The notes beneath the pieces are model-generated. The model was not told where the DNA came from. It did no database searches and was given only the letters and a program-made list of their open reading frames with translations. A DNA stretch of 64,000 nt from Echinococcus granulosus (lineage: Eukaryota > Platyhelminthes > Cestoda > Cyclophyllidea > Taeniidae). Below, piece by piece: positions 10,116 to 20,800 of the stretch. Both the position numbers and the translations under genes were made by a program. The DNA is taken from assembly GCF_000524195.1 (NCBI RefSeq), contig NW_020170420.1, positions 358,261 to 422,260 on the forward strand, written 5' to 3'. Within the stretch, counting starts at the first letter, position 1, and each line of letters opens with the position of its first letter.

Positions 10116-13100
10116 GGCATCATTTTGCACATTAAGCAATTCAAAGTTATATCCCGCAATAGAGCAAGCACTCAGTCGGTGCTTCGTGGAGTCTCGGATG
10201 GTAGTAAATGCTGGATTACCCTGACTGCCACAGAAAACATTCCAATCTCACATTGCTTTCTCTGCACTGGTGAAAATTGTCCCCACATAATCTATCTCCA
10301 ACCCCAACAACAGCAAAAGTTTTGCCTTCGTCTTGGCCTAGCTCCTGACCTTTCCGACAGCCTCCGGGGGGCTATTGAGAAGGCCCTTCAAACACTCAAT
10401 GTTGGCTCTACTGCCGTCATTGAAGTCAAACTAAGTGAGCATTCGTCTTGTCAGGTCAGCATCTTTCTTCCTAACCATCTCTGCAGGTGACAGCCCATCT
10501 AGACGGTTTCTCAGCACCTCAAGCCTTCTACCCAACTCCTGTGAATGATGAAGAGGAGGAGAAAAATCAACCCACTCTGCGTAAAAAAGCAGCTACTGGA
10601 GATAACGTAGAAGCCACTAGTAGCCATGGTAATGGCACTAACATTGCCTGGCGGACCTCAACCCCCCGTCTCTGGTTTGCGCAGGCTTCAGTGCTCAAAG
10701 CACGCGGTTCTTCGCTTTTCAACTCGGCTCCGCGTGGAGATGCGCACAATCTTTCTCCCATCATCGCGGCTTTTGCGTGCTACTCTCGAGCCCTGCAACT
10801 TGTAACCCTCATCGGTGCCGCACTCGATCTCTCGGTAAGAGCAGAGGAAGTGGAGAAGGAGAAGGAAGCGTGTGAGGTGACCTTTGGCCTGGTGGGAGGG
10901 GATTATATCGATCTTGATGGGGATGCACAGTATTCAGTAGATCCTGAACGGGTTGAGGTGGACGTGGAGGCGATGGAGAAAGTTCATTTTAGGTAAGCTT
11001 GACCTATAATTTACTAGTACTGCACATAGGTTTGAGGTGTTTTGCCCCAATAGCTTCTCTGCATCAGGAAGCGGCTGTTTGAATTCCTTTTAAATATGTG
11101 TTTGGATCCCCACCCAGCCTAGTGCATATACTAATGGAAATTCCATTTTCTGCAACAATCGCCTTTGTAATCCCTTCCCATAAAGACAGGTTTGCAAACT
11201 CCGCTTTATACATCTTTGAAGACTGGAGGAAAAAAAACCTTTCCTCACCCGGTTCTCTTTCTACCTCGCTTTATTTCTCAGTTGCATATTTCCCATGTGA
11301 TTGTGTAACGTAGAGAAGGTGTGATAATCGCCTGAAGGGTGAGAAAGGGCCCTTATTTCCCCCTTTTCCATACTGAAGTGCAAATTTTACGACTAAGTGT
11401 TGCAGCGAGGCGCGTGGTCATGAAGAGATAACACCTTTTCCTTTTAATTCACTATTTTCATTCGTTTCTCATCATGGCTTACTGCTTGCACACCCTCATG
11501 TTGTGCCATATCGTATCGAGGAGGGAGGTCTCAGGCGCAATTGTTTGGCACCACGCACACACATCAAATAAGTTCAGTCTTCCGGGGTTCGGATGGTACC
11601 TTAGAAGTGCGAGGTGACAACTGAGCGGATCGTTTGGCATTGATGCCATTTCGTATACGTGGAGTTCATTTGTTCACCTTTCACCACAACTTTACCTCCT
11701 TACTTGATAAGAGTGCGAACTAATTACCTCATCACCCACGTTACACATCACTGAAAGTTGTTCCTGACACTTTAATCTCCACCTATTTCACCCATGATGA
11801 GGAATAGGAGATCCTCCCTAACACCTTATTCATTTAAACGGTTTCCGAGGGGATATCCTACGCCAGTGCGTCTGCCAATCGTGCACCACGAATTTGATGT
11901 GGAGCTTCTGCGCCTTCAGCATCGAATTAACCTCGGCTCGCGTGGCAGGTGAGCTCGAATCACATTCACCAGGTTTAACCCCGCATCCTCGACATGAGGG
12001 CCCCAAAATAACACTCTCGACTTCTATCACGTATCGCCTTATTTTTCGTAGCAAAGAATTGGGGTTCTTCTCCTAAGATGGGGCATTTGTCTTTGAATAA
12101 TTACTTTATTTCGCTCTGGTGTACTCTGCCTTATCGTAGCCCTTTTTGAGTAGCTTCGTCATTTCACATTGCATCCAGGGCCGGAAATGTGTTTAGGCGC
12201 CATGAGGCATAATGAATAGTCCCAGACATTCTAAAAGTGCCTGTCAATTGCAGCAATTCCATATGATGCCTGATCAGCTGATGTATTGACTGAAATTGGG
12301 AAGACGCAAAGTCTATGGCTTCGGTCCACCGTGACAACGATTTTGCTGGGTAGTTTCTGGTGTCATTTTTGCCAGTTATCCGCCACTTAGGCAGTAGATT
12401 TTTGCTCTCACTGTTTTGATTCCACTCAGACGTAGGCAGAGTTCGCCTGCTTAGATCACCCATAAGTCTGCCATTGTTGACGCAAGCAAATGACAACGGT
12501 ATGACGTCTGGTCACCTCCAGTTGTGCGGTGTTCAGAGCAATTTCAGGCGCTGTGTCCAACTCCATGGCAAGAATCCTACGTCTAACCCCATCGATGTAA
12601 TAAAAAGCCCACTTTTCACTTGGATCCGGATAAGACAGATGCAGAAATGATTGTTTTGGCTGCGGAGAGATGGCGTGGAGTATCACCCTTCTCCGGCTTG
12701 GTGGAAATTTCGGCATGATTGAGTGTCAGTTGGTTAGAAGTGCTTTTATGTACTTTTCTGGATGCCTTCCAACTCTCAGATTCCAAGTATTGGCGAATTG
12801 AGAACCATTCCAGTAGTGATATGGTAAAGTGGCGCTCCGCGTGTCTCCCTTTGCATGAATGGCTTCCCACCTTACAGTTGTCATCTACGAATCCCTGGTG
12901 AGTGAAACACCCTTCATTTGCATTTAATCCAGGCCATCATTTGACTTTGTGCCGCTAAGACTTCCTAAAATCTACTCAGGGTTTCATGTCCATCTTATTT
13001 TTTTCTCTCACCTCACTTCTCAAAAGGGGATTCGTGTGTAGGTCTAGTGACCTATAGACCTCGGGATTTCGCGCAGCCAACGATGCAGCTGGTTGCTTCC

Positions 13101-13617
13101 AGTTTGTGGCTGGTGTCCAAGTGGGTTCAACGGATTAAATTTTACTAGCAAGTGGGAATTACGTGCCCTAATAAGTTTCTTACAGGTTTATGGGGGAAGT
13201 AGAATGAAAATTTTGGAGCTTATTTTTCTCTGGTTCACTTGTAGCCTCCTCTCGAACATGGCACTATGTCAACTGAAAGCCGGTTGTCCTGCTTACGCGG
13301 TGAAACTCTGCACCCAGGCTCTGGAAATCGCTCCCCAAGATAACACACTTTTGGCTGCAAGTCAAGAGGTGGATGAGGAGGAGGAGGAGGAAGGGGGACG
13401 AGGAATAGACCTGAGAGACGTTGAGAAGGTTCTCTACCGTCGTGCCTCAGCCTACCTCCTGATGGAGGAGTTCGAGGCGGGTATTGAGGACGCGAATCGT
13501 CTGCTCCAGCTGAATCCCACCAATCAAGCGGGCGAGAAGGTTCTTCACGAGTTGCAGGCCTCTCTCCGCGCACACAACGCCACAATGGCGAGGATGATGA
13601 AGAAGGCATTTCAATAG
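10113..13617 (+). CDS. FKBPL: FKBPL-like TPR co-chaperone
   Basis: FK506-binding-protein-like protein (FKBPL/WISp39 family), which binds HSP90 through TPR repeats and has a degenerate, non-catalytic FKBP fold. Exons: 10113-10454, a 32-bp intron, 10487-10992, a 2.25-kb intron, 13245-13617; 406 aa with all phases matching. An in-frame TAA immediately precedes ATG 10113. Exon 1 carries the FKBP-like core (GIILHIKQFKVISR; ALQTLNVGSTAVIEVKL) without the usual YTGxLxDGxxFD and GWD motifs. Exon 2 ends in an Ala-rich TPR helix (CYSRALQLVTL). Exon 3 has two TPRs (LLSNMALCQLKAG; KVLYRRASAYLLMEEFEAG) separated by a Glu-rich loop (EVDEEEEEEGG), and ends MARMMKKAFQ like the vertebrate C-terminus. A polyadenylation signal follows at 13802. 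Confidence 0.85.
12164..12659 (-). CDS. Possible nested minus-strand gene, terminal exons (unrecognised)
   Basis: Inside the large FKBPL intron, opposite strand. Three long minus-strand frames overlap here. A two-exon model fits best: acceptor CTCTCCGCAG to 12659-12516 (contains EKWAFYYIDGVRRRILAMEL), donor GAG|GTGACC, acceptor CAATTTCAG, then 12289-12164 (contains SIHQLIRHHMELLQLTGTF) to TGA, both in phase 0. Possible upstream sequence to 12870 and a further open minus-strand frame at 12054-11830 (CRGCGVKPGEC) may belong. No family is recognised. The overlap of frames could also mean a decayed gene or transposon fragment. Confidence 0.28.
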
Positions 13618-14168
13618 GAGGCAAAACTATGGGGCGTGCAATCAGGTTGTTTTCCTTCCGATGTGTAATAAGTAAAAATGCGGGTTATTTTGCTCCGCCT
13701 CCCTCCCCTCCACATCTGTTGTCGATCCCCTTCCCCACATGTCGAATGAGGTAAGCCTTGATGGCTTGAACTGATTTAGGACCAAGTATTTTACCTACTT
13801 CAATAAAACCTGATGGAATATCCATTTGGTAGCAGTTTTTTTGCGGAAGTGGATGAAAGCCGACTACTTTGGTGGTGGTTGTTTCTCCTTCGGGCTAATT
13901 TCGAGCCTCATTCCTCATGGTGAAATTTGCTTTCTCTTTGGAAACAGAAAAACCGGCCTGAGCCAGCTGTGTGGAAATCACACTGCTACCTGTGAATTGT
14001 CTAGTCCACATGTGATTTTGTAATGCTACGAAATACGGGGTCTGCTTTTCAAGGCAAGGCTTTTCTAGTCCATTCTTGGGCTCTTTCGCATCGTATTGAG
14101 TAGGTGGTGAATCCTCGAAGTTTGGTGGCGCACTCGTTACTCGTAAAGCAAATTACCAAGCTCAGGTT
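13618..14168. other. Convergent intergenic spacer
   Basis: This separates the 3' end of FKBPL from the 3' end of the EMC7-linked ORF. Apart from the FKBPL polyadenylation signal I see nothing in it. Confidence 0.5.
13802..13807 (+). terminator. Polyadenylation signal, FKBPL
   Basis: AATAAA 185 bases downstream of the FKBPL stop codon, followed by a T/G-rich stretch. Signal by motif only. Confidence 0.6.
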
Positions 14169-14607
14169 CTAAACCAATTCCTTTCGGAATACTTGGTGGA
14201 GCAGTAAAGAATCACGTCTTATTTCCTCATGTGAAACGTCCGCTTGGTCGTCTGCTGGAGAAATTTTGTTGTGACAGATGGTCAATCCCAAAGGCGAGCC
14301 GGTTGTGCTGAAAACCTGTGGTAAGACCAGATAGATTAAACACAGCGACGGGTCGGAGACGATTAATACAGGATCCACGACCCAGTGGAAGTGATCAGTT
14401 GATTTCTGAGGGGGTCTAATACTACGTTCGCCTTTGGAAGACCAGTCGAATCTCGTATCATTCCACTTACCGGTCATAATGAATCAACCCCTGCGGACAC
14501 ATCCACCCCGGACCACGCGTTACATGCCCACACACGTCAACAGCAAAAGACGGTTCGTCGTACCCGCAGTTTGTTTCATTGGCTGCGGCAAGAACTAAGC
14601 AACACAT
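14169..14607 (-). CDS. Small unrecognised, possibly secreted protein directly downstream of EMC7
   Basis: Acceptor ATTTTAG ends at 14616, only 75 bases after the EMC7 stop; ATG is at 14607. Exon 14607-14471 encodes MCCLVLAAANETNCGYDEP and a Cys-containing stretch (VDVCGHVTRGPGWMCPQG), ending at a strong donor CG|GTAAGT. A second exon 14307-14169 (acceptor TTTTCAG) continues in frame to TAG, giving 91 aa; a second acceptor 8 bases earlier would end the protein after about 11 more residues. The N-terminus resembles a signal peptide but is short. Same-strand spacing suggests a trans-spliced downstream cistron of EMC7. No homologue recognised. Confidence 0.4.
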
Positions 14608-14690
14608 TAGCACAGCTAAAATACAAATTAATCATCATCAGGTGCGTCCACTTTCTTTTTACAAGATCACAATTTTGCCTAGTGAGCTAG

Positions 14691-15653
14691 TTAATTGCGT
14701 CTTCGGGTATTGCCGCCCCTACGCGATTCCTGCGCCGCGGAGTGAGTAGACGTAGCGGTCGCGGTGATTGCCTTTTTGGGTGGCTGTTTTTTGGTGCTAC
14801 TTCCACCGAGAAGTGACACCGATGAGAGATACTGCAAGGGAGATGAATATAGATTAATCTAACCAAACAAAAACGGGAGAAAAATTGACTTTAATGAGCT
14901 TACATCACTTATGTCGGGTGTTTCAGCACTGCGGCCACCGAAAATGCTATTCTTCTGCATCTCCTTGAATTCTGGGTCGTTGGTGTCCATGAGTTTCGGG
15001 ATAAGCATTACAAAGAGGAGAGGTATAACCATGCACAGGACTGTTGGATTGAGAAGTAGATCCAGCGTGCGGAGCTGCTCACGAGGCTAAAGTGATAAAG
15101 TTAATAACTGATGAATCTCCGCCAAAGCTAAGACGACCAATTAGTCTTTTTGGAGAAAAAGTACCTGGAAGTACATGGCTTTGCCGACAGTTACAATACG
15201 AAGAGGATGGGTCACAGCTTTGACAGCAGTGGTTCGTAGCAAATTAACGCTTCTAGCTCGAATCTTTCCTTTGGAGTTAATATCAACTCTTACGGGCTGC
15301 GAAAAAATGGAGATAAAAAAAGCATCATTTCGTCAGAGAGACGCTGATTTGGAGAGAAACGTAGAGTTGAAGGAGTTAGAAATAAAAGCATTTTATGAAT
15401 TTTCGTTCACCTGAAAGAGGAAAGTGGGATTGGTAAACTCCACTAGGTAGGAGCCAGGAGAGACATCGGAGATGATAAAGCTGCCATCGGGCTTGACAAA
15501 ACCTAGGTAACGGTTTCCATCGACGCGGACCTTCGTCTCAGCAGCCCAATTGGGAGACGCGCCTATTGGCGCAACAATAGTACCCTCGATGTCCGTTCCT
15601 TGAACAAGGAGGACCCGAAGGATGAGGATTAGTAACAGGAGGGTCACGTCCAT
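14691..15653 (-). CDS. EMC7: ER membrane protein complex subunit 7
   Basis: Subunit of the EMC, the insertase for tail-anchored and multipass proteins in the ER membrane. Four exons, phase 0 throughout: 15653-15411, 15296-15165, 15086-14904, 14831-14691; 232 aa (human about 242). Exon 1 has a signal peptide (MDVTLLLLILILRVLLVQG) and the luminal beta-sandwich (FVKPDGSFIISDVSPGSYLV). Exon 2 carries the diagnostic PVRVDINSKGKIRARSVN. Exon 3 holds the membrane helix (LCMVIPLLFVMLIPKL) and the NDPEFKEMQ segment matching SDPDMRREM in human. Exon 4 is a Ser/Thr/Lys/Arg-rich cytosolic tail. No AATAAA lies just after the stop, in keeping with possible co-transcription with the small ORF downstream. 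Confidence 0.93.
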
Positions 15654-16437
15654 CTAAAAACAAAAACAGAATCCCAGAGGCTGTCACGATGTGGCAGTGA
15701 GAAGTAGGAGAGAGTTAGCCACCCCATGCTCGAAGCACTCCCTTGCCTAACCAACCGTCTAAAATTGACTTAAATTAGTAAATCAAAACCAATAAAAGAA
15801 ATAAAAATTGTAAAACACGAACAACATGACACTTTGTCGCGAAAAAGCCAAGCCCAATACAAAGCAAAATCAACGTAGTCTAGGAAAGACGTGAAAACAG
15901 GTGAGAAAGAGGGATGCCATCAAAACTGCTGATTGCACAATAAACTTCGTCTAAGTGGAAAAAGGTAATAACCACATTAAAAAACATGTTGACGGAACCT
16001 TGGCAACGCAAATGCAGATGCAGCGCAATGGCACACGACTAGCAGGCCGACATCATCATCATCATGATTATCCAAATTTAGTTTATTTTACGGTTTCACG
16101 GTTTTACCAATTTTGGGTTTGGAGCGGCAAATAATTAAAATAAGCATAATTATTAAAAAATTAGTTTAATGTTTATCTGCTGTAGGCACAGCTTCATGTA
16201 GACTGTAACATATGAAGAGGAGTTAATTTTAATGTCTCATTTACGAATCATTAAATCACCTTACACGCATTTTCCAGCAAATCAACTTGTAAACTTTAAC
16301 CTAAAGGTAGCTTGTGCAGAAAAACAGTTTTCTACACTGCACAACCCAAATTATCCACAGATGTTTGTTTGAGGATATGTCAAGTATATTTAAAATGGCA
16401 CAGAGTAGCATTACTTAGCAGTAAATATTCTTTTCGC

Positions 16438-16630
16438 TATTGCTTATGCAGCGCCTTGAAGCTTTTTCGAAAACATCGGAGGGTATAATGCTCGAAGAGG
16501 ACACATATATTCAACATACAGATTGTATAGGGGCTACTGCCATGGCCTGAAGTCCAGCCTGATCGGCGAGGTACAATGGCCAAGACAAGGCAAGCATTAG
16601 CCAAAACCGACCACTGAACCAGCATAACGT
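16438..16630 (+). mobile_element. Decayed LTR-like repeat, copy A of a pair
   Basis: Landmarks follow the TGT...ACA family in order: GCGCCTTGAAG, CATATATTCAACATACAG, GGGGCTACTGCCATGGCCTGAAGTCCAGCCTG, GCGAGGTACAATGGCCAAGACAA. Strongly diverged; ends approximate. Confidence 0.5.
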
Positions 16631-17278
16631 ATTTACCAGCCCCTCTCCTCTTCTGAGCGTCGTTCATGCCCATCCCCTTGGCCGTACCAGTCATCGGATT
16701 TCCATGCAACTAAGGGGTGCTTGAACGCAAAGTCATTGCTACCTTTTGGCATCCCAACTTCATCTGTAGTGTCGTTTGGTTCGGGAAATGGAGCCAGGGA
16801 TAAAGATCTGTACTGACTGTCATGTGTGGCCATAGACAGGTATGAGACCATTGGCCTAAAAGCAGACTTGTGTAAGGAAGGCAGGGATTTAACCAAGGTC
16901 CTCCTTGCCGCTTTGTTTCCACTTCAAAGCCGCTTAATAATATTCATCCTGACCTTTCCCAGCTAGAAGGGCAGTAAAGAAATTATTGCGAGTTCACTTT
17001 ATCAACAGCTTTACGTAGGTACAGAAAAGAAATTCTGTGGTGAAGCTTCCAGGCGATTCAAGGAATAATGTCACTTCAGCTGTTAGTAGCTTTCCTATAA
17101 AAGGCAGAACTAAAAGATGTGCCTAAGTCAAGCGTCAGTTTTAGCCCTTCTGTTTGGGATCGTCACTGATTCTCCCATCCGTAGCATATGAACTTCCGCC
17201 TCAGTAGGGCTAATGACCCAACAGTAAAAATTAAGGTAGATGCCCTTTAAGATCAGGGTTGTTTTCCGCTGCCACCAA

Positions 17279-17460
17279 TGTAGCGCCTGGAGACTTTTCT
17301 GGAGGCGGAAGACGATGTAATACCTGAACAGAATATGGGTATTCGACATACAAAAGGTATTATGGTCATTGGCAAGGCCCAGAGGCCAGCCTATCCAGTG
17401 GGATACAATGGCTAAGACAAAGTGGCCCTCTATCATTGCCGACCAGTAAACAAATATTCA
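17279..17460 (+). mobile_element. Decayed LTR-like repeat, copy B of a pair
   Basis: Begins TGTAGCGCCTGGAGAC and carries GGCGGAAGACGATG, GAACAGAATATGGG, GGCAAGGCCCAGAGGCCAGCC and GGGATACAATGGCTAAGAC. It is in the same orientation as the copy at 16438-16630 and about 650 bases beyond its end, so the two could be the ends of one old element. Confidence 0.5.
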
Positions 17461-17549
17461 AGGCATTGCAGTTAGTACTTTCCTTTAATAAAGGAAAAAT
17501 GAGGTTGTATTCCATATAAACCGATTGAAATTCATGTTTTTAAACTTGG

Positions 17550-17649
17550 NNNNNNNNNNNNNNNNNNNNNNNNNNNNNNNNNNNNNNNNNNNNNNNNNNN
17601 NNNNNNNNNNNNNNNNNNNNNNNNNNNNNNNNNNNNNNNNNNNNNNNNN
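17550..17649. other. Assembly gap (100 N)
   Basis: Exactly 100 N, upstream of ARGLU1; the true length is unknown and 5' UTR or promoter sequence may be missing. Confidence 0.98.
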
Positions 17650-17880
17650 TGTTATTTGTCATTTTGCTGCTTTTTTGAAAATACCATTTTGCCTTCTGAT
17701 CAATACATGGCCAATATTCAGTACAATTTTGCTGGAAAACTTTTTCCGTTTAAAAACTTTTTACCTGCTTCTTTGTGGTACCAACTTGGGTTTAAGTGTT
17801 TTTCAATCGATTCACTCAACAAAATTTTATTGTCCGTGTTTTAATCCTAAAATTGGTCTGTGGGTGGTTTAAGTAGTTAA

Positions 17881-20800
17881 ATGGCTAGGTCGCGCAGTAG
17901 GTCTTCGGTTGACCGGCGCCGGTCTAGACATCGGCGCTATCGCTCCCCATCAAGGGACAGACGAAAAAGGGATCGGGATCGCGACCGCTCTTATAGACCC
18001 AGTGATCGTCCACCTCGAAATAGCAATCGATCCGAGCATCGGCGAAAGTAAGATAGGTCAACATCGCGTATTAATCATTGCAGGCGCGACAGCTCTTCAT
18101 CTCCATCAAATGATAATGAAAAAAGACTAAAGAAGTCACATTTAAGAGACATTGATAGAAAAATTCGGGAAGCTAGGAAAAAGGAGGAATACGAGAAAAG
18201 AATGCAGGAGATGAAGGAGAGGTTTGTTTCTTCTTAGCACGGCTTTATTGCGCTTCCCTGACAAGATTATGCATAACACATTGAGCCGCAGTGTAATTAG
18301 TTTTAGTTTGATTTCTAGCACAGTTTAAATGCTTGTTCTGTAGACGCCACAACCTCTCCTCATCCTTCACTTTAATGGATACGTTTATTTCCTTTTTGTC
18401 ATGGTTCTCTTTCAGAGCTTCTGGCTCTCCTCTCTTACACATTTAAATCTCTTGGGTGATGTCTTTTTGCTCGTGGTTTGTTGATCATCTGTTGGGTTTT
18501 GTGTTTCTTCGTAGAGAGCAGCTATCATGCACTATCATCTATCCCAAGCATATTTTTAAATATGGTCTACCCACAAGACGTGGCAGTTAAATTTCACCGC
18601 TTGACTCATATGTCTTTTCGTTGCGGTGTGAAATCATATGACGGTCGGTGTGGCATAACTATCAGTGTGTTGGAGATACGTAAATTCGCTCGTGCCAGAA
18701 ATGCCTTCCAAACGTAGTGTTGTGAATACTTATAAGTAAATGGACGATGTTAAGGTGTTCTGTCGGTTTGCAAAATGCATCTAGTGACAGACATCTGAAT
18801 TTGGGAAATACGTTATTGCCTCCAATCGGGTGGATTTCGGGCATTAGGTGCAGATCAAGCAAATTCTTTATCAACTGAATTTAGAGCAGGTTAAGTTTGT
18901 CACAAGGAGTGCATTTTGCACGCTAATCACTTTTCCCATAAGCACTTATCTGGATGAAAAGTGGTCGAAAAGTACGCAGTATATGCCGAATCCTCCTGCA
19001 CCTTTTCGTTATTTTTGTCTTAAGTGCTTTCATGTATCTTCAAAACATCAACAAAGAACACTTGCTTTTTTCTCCGGCCTTTTTAGTGATGTGTTCCATT
19101 ACATTATTGGTCCCTTTGTTTAATGTGCACTATGTTGGTCAGACACGATCAATTCCCATCTCCCACAGTAATCACTCGTCACCCCTAAGCTTAAGCTTTC
19201 CTCGAAGTGATTGTGTTCCTTCCAGAGTGTAAAACTGATTGAATATGTGGCGCCCTGGACGCCCCCAAGATGTCATTTCAAGGCCTGTGGGTGTGCATAA
19301 GGTCATTCTATAATTCTCTGGCTACTTTAAAATTACCCCCTTAGGAGCATGTACCTAAATAGAAGTACTTTTGCCCCACAGTGTTTAATTTGGCTTTTCC
19401 GTTTCCTCGTTACAATCATCGTGATGTAAGGTTTGGTTTCGGTGTCAGCATGCATACACAAGGGACTGGAGGGGTCGCAACACACGGCAAGGCTCTATTT
19501 CGTCCGTTCCTCCTTCCAGAGAGTGTTGCAAACGGAAAAATTGGCTTATTTTATGGGCCATTTAAGTCGCACGTTGATTTGAGTTTATATAAGGAGAGAA
19601 GTTTTAAGGAATGGTAAACGTCATTTATTTAGCCGCGTAATCTTATGCTACAGCTAAATGCTCTTTTCAGTGTTTATGTAATGCATGGGAAGAGTTGTCA
19701 CTGAGGCTGTGCCACCCCGGAAGAGCCTGCCCCATCCTGCCCCAGATTTTGTCACATCTAACGATGCGATTTAAAAAACCCGACGTTTGTAGCAGCGCTT
19801 CCCCACCTCCCCGCAATCTTAGACTCTGCCATGTCAATGAAAAGTTAAAAGCTCCACTTGTTCTCGTCGAAATCACAGGTGCTCATAAATTATTGTGCCA
19901 AACTTTCTCGCAGGAAAGTTTCCCCCTCGATCAATTTCATCACAAGTTGGGTGTTGATCAGGCGTTCCACTTGCCTGCTGAATGTTCGCACGACGTATCG
20001 CTGTTCTGCGAACTGGTGACGGGGTCGTCACTAACAAGCTTTAGTGCAATCATCTTTGTACCGTCGACACTTCTTAAATGCCTTACCACTTCAGCAGAAC
20101 AACCTATCACCGTACTCTGCCAGCTCTGTCCCTCCTGTCATTGACATACGCTCCTGTGTTCAAGTACCCCTACCGACGCCTGCCATCTTTATTAACGGTG
20201 TCTACAATGGAACGCGATCTGTATATCGGCCATTACGAGCAGTAATGAGACGAAATTGGCATGGTGGCATTCCCTATTCAAGCCTGTGAAACTGGGTCTC
20301 AGTTTGAATTAAACAACCCTCTCATAAGCATGTAGAAGGAACTGATAGATCAACAGATCCTGAAGAGCCACGAAACGCATTGAAGGTCTCTTCTCGTTTC
20401 TCTCCCCCCCTCCCCTCTTGCTCTTTTGGAGACTATCCAGATCGGAAGTTACTATAAAACGACTAAATGAAATTTCCAGACTGTCTAGAAGAACGTTTCC
20501 TTCTAGAGAGCGTCGCGAGCAAGAGGAGCGAGAACGCGAGCTTGAAGCTGCACGCCAGTTGGAGGCGCGAGTGACCGAGGCCTTCGAGGCGGCCCTGGTC
20601 GATCGGGCGGCGGACCTGAAAACCGAGTTGGAGCGTCTCTACCAGGCGGAGTTGGAGAAACGTGTGCAGCAAAGGATGGAGGATATTGAACGCGAGATCC
20701 AGCGCGCGCATGAGGAGAAGAGGCGTGTTGAGGTGAGTGTCGGAAGGACGAGCTGTCTAATGTCGCATTGTCACTGTCCGGTACGAACAGTTTCCAGTTG

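Larger units (their letters stand above)
15654..17880. other. Divergent intergenic region between EMC7 and ARGLU1
   Basis: 2.2 kb that should hold both promoters. It contains two decayed LTR-like copies in the same orientation, a CAT trinucleotide run near 16049, and a 100-N gap. No gene is supportable. Confidence 0.6.

Noticed and set aside
12616..12870. 84-codon minus-strand frame upstream of the possible nested gene
   Set aside because: It overlaps the better-supported frame and no donor joins it cleanly; kept only as part of the finding on this region.
19695..20144. 149-codon plus-strand frame in ARGLU1 intron 2
   Set aside because: Starts from a non-ATG codon, no recognisable domain, and the ARGLU1 exons splice around it in phase.
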